From Kribbella sindirgiensis (lineage in GTDB: Bacteria > Actinomycetota > Actinomycetes > Propionibacteriales > Kribbellaceae), in NCBI RefSeq assembly GCF_004331435.1, contig NZ_SJKA01000012.1, forward strand, positions 62,001 through 126,000: a stretch of DNA of 64,000 nt. The letters are read 5' to 3'. Shown one piece after another: positions 24,299-33,176 of the stretch. The translations under genes and the position numbers were made by a program. Numbering within the stretch: the first letter of the stretch is position 1; each line of letters begins with the position of its first letter. The notes beneath the pieces are model-generated. The model did no database searches, had not been told where the DNA came from, and was given only the letters and a program-made list of their open reading frames with translations.

Positions 24299-25489
24299 TT
24301 AGCGGGTTGGGAGGCGGCCCTGGTTCAAGGGAGTCAGGGCGTGGGCGGTGGCGCCCAGGGGAGTGGCGGTGTGCGGGAAGGTCGAGGCGGCGATGGTGCA
24401 GCCGCCGGCGTCGGGGGCGATGGTGGCTTCGCGGAGTGCCTTGTCGATGGCGGGGGAGAGGTGGCCGGCGAGCAGGGCGTAGGCCCCGCCGAGCAGCACG
24501 ACCTCGGGATTGAGGATGTTGACCAGCGCCGCGATCCCGTGGCCGAGGTGGGTGCCGGCCTCGGTGAGCACCTTCGTGACGGCCGGGTCCTGGGCGTCGG
24601 CGCGCCGGATCAGGGTCTCGAGCTGGTGCTGCGGGTCGTCGTCGATGCTGCCGTCGACCTGCTCCAGGATCGCCGGCAGACTCGCCAGCGCCTCGAGACA
24701 GCCACGACGTCCGCAACCGCACGCCGGTCCGTCCGGAACCAGGCGGAGGTGCCCGATCTCGCCGACGTACCCGAGATGTCCGGCGAGCGGCCGGCCGTCG
24801 GCGATGATGCCCGCGCCGACCCCGGTGTCGCCGGTGAGCTGGATGAGGTTCGGCGTACCGGCGTACGGCCCGTAGAGGTGCTCGGCCAGCACGCCGAGGG
24901 ACGCGTCGTTGTCCACCGTCACCGGGATGTCCGGCCGTCCGAGCGCGGCCGCGAGCTCGGCCCGTAGCGGTACGTCGCTCCAGCCGAGGCCGGCCGCGAG
25001 GACGACGGCGCCGTCGCGATTGACCAGGCCGGGGACGCCGACGGTGATGCCGAGGACCTGCCGGCCGGAGGACTGGACCGTCGTGATCGCCCGGCGGGCC
25101 AGCGCGACCACGGCGGCGATCGTCTTCGCCGGGCCGGCGTCGACGCCCGGACCGGCGCGATGCCAGCGCAGGATCTGCTCACCGGCCGCGTCGCAGCCGA
25201 GTGCGGTCAGGCCGCGGGCGCCGACCTCGAGCCCGATCGTCGCGTACGCGGAACCGTCGAGCACGAGCAGCGTCGCCGGGCGGCCGACGTGGTTCTGGGT
25301 CTGCTGCGTCTCGCGGACCAGCCGGCGGTCCAGCAGGTCGCCGACGATGCTCGTCACGGTCGCCTTGTTCAGCCCGGTCCCGGCCGCGATGGCGGCCCGT
25401 GAGCAGGGGGCTTCCCGGCGCAGGTAGCCGAGCACCGCCGCCAGGTTGGTGGCGCGGATGTCGGTGTGGTCCGCGGTCTGTGTGCTCAA
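24299..25489 (-). CDS. ROK family transcriptional regulator
   Basis: 396 residues. The N-terminal winged HTH (about 10-75: RAAIAAGTGLNKATVTSIVGDLL) is joined to a ROK sugar-kinase-like domain. The ROK signature is present: TVDNDASLGVLAEHLYG, GIIADGRPLAGHLGYVGEIGH and the zinc-binding motif CGCGRRGCLEA. Such proteins (XylR/NagC type) repress sugar uptake genes and release on sugar binding. It is divergent from the sugar ABC transporter operon, with a palindrome between them. The start TTG 25489 is weakly supported by a GGGACGGACC stretch upstream. Confidence 0.9.
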   Translation of the reverse strand: MSTQTADHTDIRATNLAAVLGYLRREAPCSRAAIAAGTGLNKATVTSIVGDLLDRRLVRETQQTQNHVGRPATLLVLDGSAYATIGLEVGARGLTALGCDAAGEQILRWHRAGPGVDAGPAKTIAAVVALARRAITTVQSSGRQVLGITVGVPGLVNRDGAVVLAAGLGWSDVPLRAELAAALGRPDIPVTVDNDASLGVLAEHLYGPYAGTPNLIQLTGDTGVGAGIIADGRPLAGHLGYVGEIGHLRLVPDGPACGCGRRGCLEALASLPAILEQVDGSIDDDPQHQLETLIRRADAQDPAVTKVLTEAGTHLGHGIAALVNILNPEVVLLGGAYALLAGHLSPAIDKALREATIAPDAGGCTIAASTFPHTATPLGATAHALTPLNQGRLPTR

Positions 25490-25554
25490 GGTCCGTCCCG
25501 TCGAAAGAAGTTCTTGGTCAGTTCTACACCTTGTCGTGCTGTCGGCTCTGCGTT

Positions 25555-25583
25555 AATTTGTTTGGCTACTAGCCCAACTAAGT
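25555..25583. promoter_or_regulatory. ROK-type operator candidate between the ROK gene and the ABC operon
   Basis: An interrupted palindrome centred on C25569. The core GGCTACTAGCC is perfect, and outer TTTGTT / AAC.AA bases pair at most positions. A/T-rich outer arms with a GC core and about 23-29 bp total length fit operators of ROK repressors. It lies 15-43 bases upstream of the transporter's first gene, close to the expected promoter. Confidence 0.65.
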
Positions 25584-25597
25584 CTAGGGGATGCGAC

Positions 25598-27259
25598 GTG
25601 ACCGGACCAGAGATCGGCGGCACCAGCCGCCGCACCTTCATCTCCCTGCTCGGCGTCGGCGCGGCGGCGGCCGCGGGCGGGGCGACGCTGACCGGATGCT
25701 CGGACGGCGGTTCGGGGTCCAGTACGACGGGACGCGCCGAGACCGAGGACAAGCTGTCCGGCCTGCTGCCGAAGTACATCCCGTACGAGTCGGTCAAGCC
25801 CGACCTGCCGGGCGAGAACGGCGCCTCGCCGGGCTTCTCGCACTATCCGGCCGAGCTGAAGCGGGCGGTGCCGGACAAGATGGTGCCGAGCGGCAAGGAA
25901 GTGTCGGCGATGACGCCGCTGTGGAGCCCGATCCCGCCGCTCACCGGCAATTCGTACTTCGCGGCGAACAACGAGCGGATCGGCGCGCCGGTCAAGTTCA
26001 ACATCCTGAACGGCAACGACTACGGCGACAAGCTCGGGCCGATCCTTGCGGCCGGCAACATTCCGGAGCTGCTCTGCATCCCGGGCTGGAACATCTCCAG
26101 CCTGACCCGGTTCGGCCAGGCCGCGGACAAGCTGTTCGAGGACCTCACGCCGCACCTGGCCGGCGACAAGGTGTCGGCGTACCCGATGCTGGCCAACCTG
26201 CCGACCCGGGCCTGGGCGTACGGCGTCTGGAACTCACAGCTGAAGGCGGTGCCGTTCCCGTCGGACGGGTTCCCGTGGGCGCTGTTCTACCGCAAGGACC
26301 TCTTGGACCAGGTCGGCGCGGAGCCGCCGAAGACCGCCGACGACATGCTGGCGCTGGGCAAGCAACTGACCGACGCCAAGGCCGGTCGCTGGGCGTTCGG
26401 CTCGGTCGCCGACGAGATGGCCCGGGCATTCGGTGCGCCGGCCGGCTGGCGCAAGGACTCCAGCGGCAACCTGGTGCACAAGATCGAGACGCCGGAGTAC
26501 GCGGAGTCGGTGGCCTTCGTCCGCGGGCTGTTCCAGGCGGGCTACGTGCATCCGGACGTGGTTGGCAACTCGGCGGATGAGAAGGCGCTGTTCGAGGGTG
26601 GCAAGATGCTGATCCGGCAGGATGGGTTGGGTGGCTGGAACGAGTCGCTGCAGCGGCAGTTGCCGATCAACCCGAAGTTCAACCCGCAACCGGCGCTGCC
26701 GTTCGCTCACGACGGCGGTACGCCGATCACCTGGGGCGGTGACCCGGCCGGCATCTTCACGTTCGTGAAGAAGGGGGTCGGCAAGGAGCGCGTCAAGGAG
26801 TTGCTCGGCGTGCTGAACTACACGGCGGCGCCGTTCGGGACCGAGGAGTACCAGCTCTACAACTACGGCGTCGAAGGCAAGCACTATGTCAAACAGCCTT
26901 CCGGAGCGCCGAAGCTCACTGCACTGGGACAGAAGGAGGTCTCGCAGACGTACATTTTCCTGGGTGGCCGGCCGACGGCGATCACCCAGAGCGAGTACCC
27001 GGGGTACGTCCAGTCGTTGAGTGCCTGGCAGAACGCGGCGGCGAAGGTCCGGGAGAAGAACCTGTTCGACGGCATCCGGGTCGAGCAGCCGGCCAAGATG
27101 GCGGCGCTCAATCAGCCGTTCGACGACGCTCTCCAGGACATCCTCCGTGGCCGCAAGCCGCTCAGCGAGCTGAAGACCGCCGTCAAGCAGTGGCAGGACA
27201 ACGGCGGCAACGAAGGCCGCGACTTCTACGCGAAGGTCCTCAGTGACAACGGTCGGTAG
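25598..27259 (+). CDS. Sugar ABC transporter substrate-binding lipoprotein (LplA-type, Tat)
   Basis: 553 residues. The N-terminus has a twin-arginine motif, SRRTFIS, a hydrophobic stretch and a lipobox LTGC (about residue 38), so it is a Tat-exported lipoprotein. The mature part is a large CUT1/LplA-type binding protein, longer than the usual 420 residues, of the kind that binds complex oligosaccharides. GTG 25598 is set by AGGGG seven bases upstream; an ATG at 25591 is out of frame. It is the first gene of an operon with two permeases, GH74 and GH42. Binding of xyloglucan oligosaccharides is inferred from this context only. Confidence 0.92.
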   Translation: MTGPEIGGTSRRTFISLLGVGAAAAAGGATLTGCSDGGSGSSTTGRAETEDKLSGLLPKYIPYESVKPDLPGENGASPGFSHYPAELKRAVPDKMVPSGKEVSAMTPLWSPIPPLTGNSYFAANNERIGAPVKFNILNGNDYGDKLGPILAAGNIPELLCIPGWNISSLTRFGQAADKLFEDLTPHLAGDKVSAYPMLANLPTRAWAYGVWNSQLKAVPFPSDGFPWALFYRKDLLDQVGAEPPKTADDMLALGKQLTDAKAGRWAFGSVADEMARAFGAPAGWRKDSSGNLVHKIETPEYAESVAFVRGLFQAGYVHPDVVGNSADEKALFEGGKMLIRQDGLGGWNESLQRQLPINPKFNPQPALPFAHDGGTPITWGGDPAGIFTFVKKGVGKERVKELLGVLNYTAAPFGTEEYQLYNYGVEGKHYVKQPSGAPKLTALGQKEVSQTYIFLGGRPTAITQSEYPGYVQSLSAWQNAAAKVREKNLFDGIRVEQPAKMAALNQPFDDALQDILRGRKPLSELKTAVKQWQDNGGNEGRDFYAKVLSDNGR

Positions 27260-28214
27260 GGTGCGCGTGCGCGGTGCCAGACCGCGTTCGGCCCGGGCCG
27301 GCGGGATGACGTTTCGGCATCGGTTGCGGCGGGACTGGCCGTTGCTGGTCATGGTTCTGCCGGTGACGGTGTTGCTGGGCGTCTTCCACTACTTCCCGAC
27401 GCTCGGGAACGTGATCGCCTTCCAGGACTACTCGCCGTACGCCGGGATTCGGGGCAGCGAGTTCATCGGGTTCGGGAACTTCCAGCGGATGTTCGCCGAA
27501 CCCGCCTTCTGGCAGGCGGTCGCGAACACGGTCACGATCACCGCGGTCCAGCTCGTGTTCTTCTTCCCGATCCCGATCGCGCTGGCGCTGCTGCTGAACA
27601 GTGTCCTGTCGTCGAAGCTGCGCAACCTCATCCAGGGCGTCGTGTACCTGCCGCACTTCTTCTCCTGGGTGCTGGTCGTGTCGCTGTTCCAGCAGATGAT
27701 CGGCGGCGCCGGCCTGCTCGCCCAGACCCTGCGGGACAACGGCCATCAGGCGATCGACCTGATGACCAAGCCGGACACGTTCATCCTGCTCGTCACCGCA
27801 CAGTCGGTCTGGAAGGACGCCGGCTGGGGCATGATCGTGTTCCTCGCCGCGCTGTCGACGATCAGCCCGGAGCTCTACGAGTCCGCCGCGGCCGACGGCG
27901 CGAACCGCTGGCGACGGCTCTGGCACATCACACTGCCAGGGCTTCGGCCGGTGATCGTCCTGCTGCTGATCCTGCGCCTCGGTGACGCGCTGACGGTCGG
28001 GTTCGAGCAGTTCATCCTGCAACGCAGTGCCGTCGGCGGCGGCGCCGCGGAGGTCCTCGACACGTACGTCTACTACCAGGGCCTGCTGGTCGGCGACTTC
28101 GGCTACGGCGCCGCGGCCGGTCTCTTCAAGGGCGTCGTCGGCCTCGTCCTCGTCCTGGTGGCCAACCGATTCGCGCACATGGTGGGCGAGCAGGGGGTGT
28201 ATTCCAAATCATGA
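27243..28214 (+). CDS. Sugar ABC transporter permease (LplB-type)
   Basis: 323 residues, six membrane helices after a basic N-terminus. The EAA loop that contacts the ATPase reads ESAAADGANRWRRLWHITLP. The GTG start overlaps the upstream binding-protein gene by 17 bases; the ATG at 27306 (MTFRHRLRRDW) is an alternative start. No ATPase is encoded here, as usual for CUT1 systems in actinobacteria, which share an MsiK-type ATPase. Confidence 0.92.
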   Translation: MTTVGRVRVRGARPRSARAGGMTFRHRLRRDWPLLVMVLPVTVLLGVFHYFPTLGNVIAFQDYSPYAGIRGSEFIGFGNFQRMFAEPAFWQAVANTVTITAVQLVFFFPIPIALALLLNSVLSSKLRNLIQGVVYLPHFFSWVLVVSLFQQMIGGAGLLAQTLRDNGHQAIDLMTKPDTFILLVTAQSVWKDAGWGMIVFLAALSTISPELYESAAADGANRWRRLWHITLPGLRPVIVLLLILRLGDALTVGFEQFILQRSAVGGGAAEVLDTYVYYQGLLVGDFGYGAAAGLFKGVVGLVLVLVANRFAHMVGEQGVYSKS

Positions 28215-29113
28215 GTGCACGAGCTGTCTGGGAGGAAGAACCGACCGTCGCCGGCCGGCTGGGCAAGCCGGTGGTGCTGGCGCTGATCGCGCTGGCGGTC
28301 GCGTTCCCGTTGTACGTCGTGGTCGTGACGAGCCTGTCCTCGACCGAGGCGGTGACCCGGGCCGGCGGGCTGGTCGTCGTACCGCGGGAGCTGACCGTGG
28401 CGGCGTACGTGCAGCTGCTGTCGGGTGGCGTGGTGACTCGCGCGCTGGTGATCAGCGTGGCGATCACGGTGATCGGTACGGCGTTCAGCCTCGGGCTCAC
28501 CGTGCTGGCGGCGTACGGGTTGTCGCGGCCGGGGTCGTTGTTCCATCGGCCGCTGCTGTTCGTCGTCCTGCTGACGTTCCTGTTCGGGCCCGGGATCATC
28601 CCGAGTTATCTGGTCGTCAACTCGCTCGGGCTGATCGACCACTACGCGTCGCTGATCCTGCCCGCGGCGATCTCGGCGTTCAACCTGATCGTGATGCGGT
28701 CGTTCTTCATGGGCATCCCGGGCGAACTGATCGACAGCGCCCGGATCGACGGCGCGGGGGAGTTCGCCATCCTGCGCCGGATCGTGCTGCCGCTGTCCAA
28801 GGCCGTGGTCGCGGTCGTCGGGCTGTTCTACGCGGTCGGGTACTGGAACGCGTTCTTCAACGCGCTGCTCTACATCAACGACAACAGCAAGTGGCCGTTG
28901 CAGATGGTGCTGCGGACCTACATCGTGCAGCAGGCGCCGCTCCCGACCGGAGCGGGCGGTGTGGCGAACGTCGGCCTCGGCCTGGCGCCGGCGCCAGGTC
29001 TCGCGATCAAGATGGCGATCGTGGTGATCGCGATCGTGCCGGTCCTGCTGGTCTACCCGTTCATCCAGCGGCACTTCCAGAAAGGCGTCATCATCGGCGC
29101 CGTCAAGGGGTGA
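28211..29113 (+). CDS. Sugar ABC transporter permease (LplC-type)
   Basis: 300 residues with six membrane helices and the EAA loop ELIDSARIDGAGEFAILRRI. It pairs with the LplB-type permease; its ATG overlaps that gene's stop (ATGA). The stop overlaps the start of GH74 (TGATG), so transport and hydrolase genes are translated together. Confidence 0.92.
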   Translation: MSARAVWEEEPTVAGRLGKPVVLALIALAVAFPLYVVVVTSLSSTEAVTRAGGLVVVPRELTVAAYVQLLSGGVVTRALVISVAITVIGTAFSLGLTVLAAYGLSRPGSLFHRPLLFVVLLTFLFGPGIIPSYLVVNSLGLIDHYASLILPAAISAFNLIVMRSFFMGIPGELIDSARIDGAGEFAILRRIVLPLSKAVVAVVGLFYAVGYWNAFFNALLYINDNSKWPLQMVLRTYIVQQAPLPTGAGGVANVGLGLAPAPGLAIKMAIVVIAIVPVLLVYPFIQRHFQKGVIIGAVKG

Positions 29114-31281
29114 TGATCATCTTCGGACGCAGACAGTTCCTTGCCGTCGGCACCGGTACGGCGCTGGTGGCCGCCACCAGCGGCCAGGCAACGGCCCGCG
29201 CCACGCCGTCGGGCCGCTACCGCTGGCGCAACGTGGAGATCGTCGGCGGCGGTTTCGTCACCGGGATCATTCATCATCCGGGCAAGCGCGGTCTGGTGTA
29301 CGCGCGCACCGACATCGGCGGCGCGGTCCGGTTCGACAACCGCACCCGGCGCTGGGTGCAGCTGCTGCACTGGGTCGGCTGGGACGAGTGGAACTGGTCC
29401 GGGGTCGAGAGTCTGGCGCTCGACCCGGCCGATCCGGAACGGCTGTACCTCGCGGTCGGCACCTACACCAACGAGTGGTCGCCGATCAACGGCGCGATCT
29501 TGCGATCGTGCGACCAGGGACGGACGTTCGAGCGGACCGACCTGCCGTTCAAGCTCGGCGGCAACGAACCCGGCCGCTCGATGGGCGAGCGCCTTGTCGT
29601 CGACCCCCGCGACGGCCGTGTGCTGCTGTTCGGTACCCGCAACCAAGGGTTGTGGCGTAGCGGCGATCGTGGCGTGAGCTGGTCCCGGGTGGACAGCTTC
29701 CCGGTGGCCGGGAACCCCGGCATCGGTATCGGCTTCGTCTTCGTCGACCGGCGCGACGGCACGATCTACGCCGGCGTCGCGGATCCGGCGAACCCGCTGT
29801 ACCGCAGCACCGACGCGGGCCGCACCTGGGCCGCGGTCCCCGGGCAGCCGACCGGGCTGTTACCGCATCACGGCGAATTGGGGGCCGACGGCAACATCTA
29901 TGTCACGTACGGCGATCTCCCCGGGCCGTACGAGATGTACGACGGCGCGGTGCACCGGCTGAACACCGCGACCGGCGAGTGGACCGACATCACCCCGTTG
30001 CGGCCGAACACCGGTACCGAGGCCGGGTTCGGGTACGGCGGTCTCGCCACCGACCCGCGCCGGCCCGGCACGGTGATGGTGTCGACGATGAGCCGGTGGG
30101 GTCCGGTCGACGACATCTTCCGGTCCGTCGACGGCGGCCGGACCTGGCACTCCGTCGGCGAGCGGATCGTGCTCGACACGTCCGGAGCGCCGTACCTGGA
30201 CTTCCACGGCACGCCGAAGCTCGGCTGGATGATCGGCGACATCTCGATCGACCCGTTCGACTCGGACAAGGTCCTGTACGTGACCGGTGCGACGATCTTC
30301 GGCAGCGACGACGTGACCGGGGTGGAGGCGGATCGCAGTACGCACTGGTCGGTCCGCGCGCAGGGACTCGAGGAGACGGCCGTCCTCGATCTGATCAGTC
30401 CGCCGTGGGGTCCGCCGTTGATCAGCGCGCTCGGGGACATCGGCGTCTACCGGCACGACCGGCTGGACGTCGTACCGCCGGACGGGCAAGCGGCGAATCC
30501 GGTCAGCGGCACGTCGCCGAGTCTGGACTACGCGGCGCTCGCCCCCGGATTCGTCGTACGGCTGGCGAATGCGAACGCCGGTGAGCGGGGCGCGTACTCG
30601 ACCGATGCCGGTCGCAGTTGGCAGCCGTTCGCGGGTGAGCCGCCCGGTCTGACGCAGACGGGTCGCGTCACAGCCGGCGCCGACGCGCGAACGATTATTT
30701 GGGCACCGGGAGATCTCGTCGCGCACTACTCACGTGATCGCGGCGCCACCTGGATCGCCGTCGCCGGTCTGCCGCGCGGATCGGTCCTGGTCGGCGATCG
30801 GGTCGACGGGAGCGTGTTCTACGGGTTCGATCCGGCCACCGGTACGGCGTACGTGAGTACGAACGGAGGCGCTGCGTTCACGGCGAAGGCGACCGGTCTG
30901 CCGACGGGCGCGGGGAAGCTCGAGACCGTGCTGGATCGGGCCGGACACTGCTGGCTCGCGGCCGGTGCCGGCGGGCTGTACCGATCGGTCGATCGCGGAT
31001 CGACGTACTTGCCCGTGACAACGATCGAGGAGGCGTACACCATCGGATTCGGCAAGGCGGCGCCGCGGCGCTCGGAGATGGCCGCATACACGTCCGGGAA
31101 GGTCGCCGGCGTCCGCGGGATCTACCGGTCGGACGACAGTGGCGCCTCCTGGGTGCGCGTGAACGACGACCGGCACCAGTACGCCTCCACCGGTGACGCG
31201 ATCGCGGGTGATCCGCGCGTCTACGGGCGGGTGTACCTGTCCACCAACGGTTTCGGGATCCCCTACGGTGAGCCGGTATGA
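29113..31281 (+). CDS. Secreted GH74 xyloglucanase
   Basis: 722 residues. A Tat signal (GRRQFLAVGTG, cleavage after about residue 33) precedes two seven-bladed beta-propellers with many Asp-box/BNR-type repeats (SxDxGRTW). The predicted catalytic aspartates are Asp67 in RTDIGG (base) and Asp442 in SALGDIG (acid), both in the conserved GH74 contexts. Family members cut the beta-1,4-glucan backbone of xyloglucan, some in exo and some in endo mode. The start ATG 29113 shares a base with the stop of the permease gene; an in-frame GTG at 29110 is also possible. No carbohydrate-binding module is attached. Confidence 0.95.
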   Translation: MIIFGRRQFLAVGTGTALVAATSGQATARATPSGRYRWRNVEIVGGGFVTGIIHHPGKRGLVYARTDIGGAVRFDNRTRRWVQLLHWVGWDEWNWSGVESLALDPADPERLYLAVGTYTNEWSPINGAILRSCDQGRTFERTDLPFKLGGNEPGRSMGERLVVDPRDGRVLLFGTRNQGLWRSGDRGVSWSRVDSFPVAGNPGIGIGFVFVDRRDGTIYAGVADPANPLYRSTDAGRTWAAVPGQPTGLLPHHGELGADGNIYVTYGDLPGPYEMYDGAVHRLNTATGEWTDITPLRPNTGTEAGFGYGGLATDPRRPGTVMVSTMSRWGPVDDIFRSVDGGRTWHSVGERIVLDTSGAPYLDFHGTPKLGWMIGDISIDPFDSDKVLYVTGATIFGSDDVTGVEADRSTHWSVRAQGLEETAVLDLISPPWGPPLISALGDIGVYRHDRLDVVPPDGQAANPVSGTSPSLDYAALAPGFVVRLANANAGERGAYSTDAGRSWQPFAGEPPGLTQTGRVTAGADARTIIWAPGDLVAHYSRDRGATWIAVAGLPRGSVLVGDRVDGSVFYGFDPATGTAYVSTNGGAAFTAKATGLPTGAGKLETVLDRAGHCWLAAGAGGLYRSVDRGSTYLPVTTIEEAYTIGFGKAAPRRSEMAAYTSGKVAGVRGIYRSDDSGASWVRVNDDRHQYASTGDAIAGDPRVYGRVYLSTNGFGIPYGEPV

Positions 31282-33176
31282 AGCGACTCTGGTACGGCGG
31301 CGACTACAACCCCGAGCAGTGGGATCCGGGGGTCTGGAAGGAAGATGTCGCCCTGATGCGGCAGGCCGGCGTCAACGTGGTCACGCTCGGGGTGTTCTCG
31401 TGGTCGTCGCTGGAGCCCGCGCCGGGACGGTACGAGTTCGGCTGGCTCGACCAGGTTCTCGACCTGTTGCACGACGGCGGCGTCAGCGTCGACCTCGCCA
31501 CTCCGACCGCGTCACCGCCACCGTGGTTCAGCAGGTTGCACCCGGAGGCGCTGCCGGTGACCGCGGACGGCGTACGGCTCACTCATGGCAGCCGGGACAC
31601 GTACTGCGCGTGCGCCCCGGCGTACCGCGACGCGGCACGTGGGATCGCGCGGGCGCTCGCCGAGCGGTACCACGATCACCCGGCCCTGGCGATGTGGCAC
31701 GTGCACAACGAGTACGGGACGACGTGTCACTGCTCGCTGGCGGCGGCACGTTTCCGCGAGTGGCTGCAGGAGCGGTACGGATCGCTCGACCGGCTGAACG
31801 AGGCGTGGACGACGGCGTTCTGGAGCCAGGGGTACGGTGACTGGACGGAGATCGAGCCGCCGCGGAAAACGCAGTACCTGGTGAATCCGACCCAGTTCCT
31901 GGACTACCGGCGGTTCTGGTCGGACGAGCTGCTGGCGGCGTTCCTGGAGCAGAAGGCCGAGCTGCGGACGTTCTCGGAGCTGCCGATCACGACGAACTTC
32001 GTCTTCGGCGGCTGGGTGCCGGTGAACCACGCCCAGTGGGCCGCGGCGGTCGACGTCGTTGCCATCGACGACTATCCGGGCCGGACCGACATCGGTGCGG
32101 AGGAGCAGACGGCCTTCGCGGCGGATCTGGCCCGCTCGTGGGCCGGCGGCGGTTCCTGGCTGCTGATGGAGCAGGCCGCCGGGACGCTCAACGACGGGCG
32201 CCGCTTGCGGGCGAAGGAGCCGGGCCGGATGGCGCGGCACAGCCTGTCGCATATCGCGCGCGGTTCGCAGGGCGCGCTGTTCTTCCAGTGGCGGGCGTCG
32301 CGTGGCGGGTCCGAGATGTACCACTCGGCGATGGTTCCGCACGCCGGGCCGGACAGCCGGATCTTCCGCGAGGTCGCGGAGCTCGGCGCGATCCTGCCGC
32401 AACTGGCTGATGTTGCCGAGAGCAAGGTCGAAGCCGACGTCGCGATCCTGTGGGACGTGGAGTGCTGGTGGGCGATGCAGGGCACGCATCTGCCGTCGTC
32501 GGCGCTGGACTACCTCGGCGCGGTACGGTCCGCGCACCGGCACTTCTGGCGGGCAGGCGTCACGGTCGACTTCGCGGCACCCACCGCGGACCTCTCGTCG
32601 TACACGACAGTGGTCGTCCCCAGCCTCTATCTGGTCAGCGACGAGGCGGCGGCAGCGCTCACGGCGTACGTCGAACGTGGCGGACAGCTGGTGGTCGGGT
32701 ACTTCAGCGGGATCGTGGACCCCGACCTGCGGGTCCGGCTCGGCGGGTATCCGGGGGCGTTCACGGACCTGCTCGGCGTGCGGATCGAGGAGTTCCACCC
32801 GCTGCCGATCGGCGGCGAGATCGCCTTGGCGTCGGGAGGGCGCGGGCGGGTGTGGAGCGAGGACGTCCGGGCCGTCTCGGCCGAGGTGATCGATCGGTAC
32901 GCCGGTGGCGTGCTGGACGGCAAGCCCGCGATCACGCGGCACGCGCTGGGCGCGGGTGTTGCCTGGTACGTATCGACCGAGCTGGACGACGAGACTGCTG
33001 CACGCGTGCTGGAGCTGTCGACGTCACCGGTCGAGACCGTGCGGCGGCGGCTCGGTGACACCACGTGGACGTTCCTGATCAACCACGGTGACACGGAGGT
33101 CGACGTACCGGGAGAGCTGGTCGCCGGTGAGCTGCCGGTGCCGCCTGGTGGTTATGCGGTGGTGAGGTCGCGGTGA
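31278..33176 (+). CDS. GH42 beta-galactosidase
   Basis: 632 residues, no signal peptide. The TIM barrel (about 1-385) carries the predicted acid/base Glu145 in HNEYG and nucleophile Glu298 in LLMEQAAG. A trimerisation domain with a flavodoxin-like fold (about 390-590) and a small beta domain follow. The start LWYGGDYNPEQW is classic for GH42. The ATG overlaps the GH74 stop (ATGA), so it is the last gene of the transporter operon. Here it would remove galactose from imported galactosylated xyloglucan oligosaccharides. Its 3' end overlaps the convergent lacI gene by 25 bases. Confidence 0.93.
   Translation: MKRLWYGGDYNPEQWDPGVWKEDVALMRQAGVNVVTLGVFSWSSLEPAPGRYEFGWLDQVLDLLHDGGVSVDLATPTASPPPWFSRLHPEALPVTADGVRLTHGSRDTYCACAPAYRDAARGIARALAERYHDHPALAMWHVHNEYGTTCHCSLAAARFREWLQERYGSLDRLNEAWTTAFWSQGYGDWTEIEPPRKTQYLVNPTQFLDYRRFWSDELLAAFLEQKAELRTFSELPITTNFVFGGWVPVNHAQWAAAVDVVAIDDYPGRTDIGAEEQTAFAADLARSWAGGGSWLLMEQAAGTLNDGRRLRAKEPGRMARHSLSHIARGSQGALFFQWRASRGGSEMYHSAMVPHAGPDSRIFREVAELGAILPQLADVAESKVEADVAILWDVECWWAMQGTHLPSSALDYLGAVRSAHRHFWRAGVTVDFAAPTADLSSYTTVVVPSLYLVSDEAAAALTAYVERGGQLVVGYFSGIVDPDLRVRLGGYPGAFTDLLGVRIEEFHPLPIGGEIALASGGRGRVWSEDVRAVSAEVIDRYAGGVLDGKPAITRHALGAGVAWYVSTELDDETAARVLELSTSPVETVRRRLGDTTWTFLINHGDTEVDVPGELVAGELPVPPGGYAVVRSR

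Noticed and set aside
21872..24967. 1031-codon plus-strand open frame
   Set aside because: Antisense of GH3 and the ROK gene, with low-complexity Arg/Gly/Val composition and no domain.
28027..29112. Upstream extension of the GH74 frame
   Set aside because: It lies over the two permease genes in another frame; the Tat signal peptide starts at 29113.
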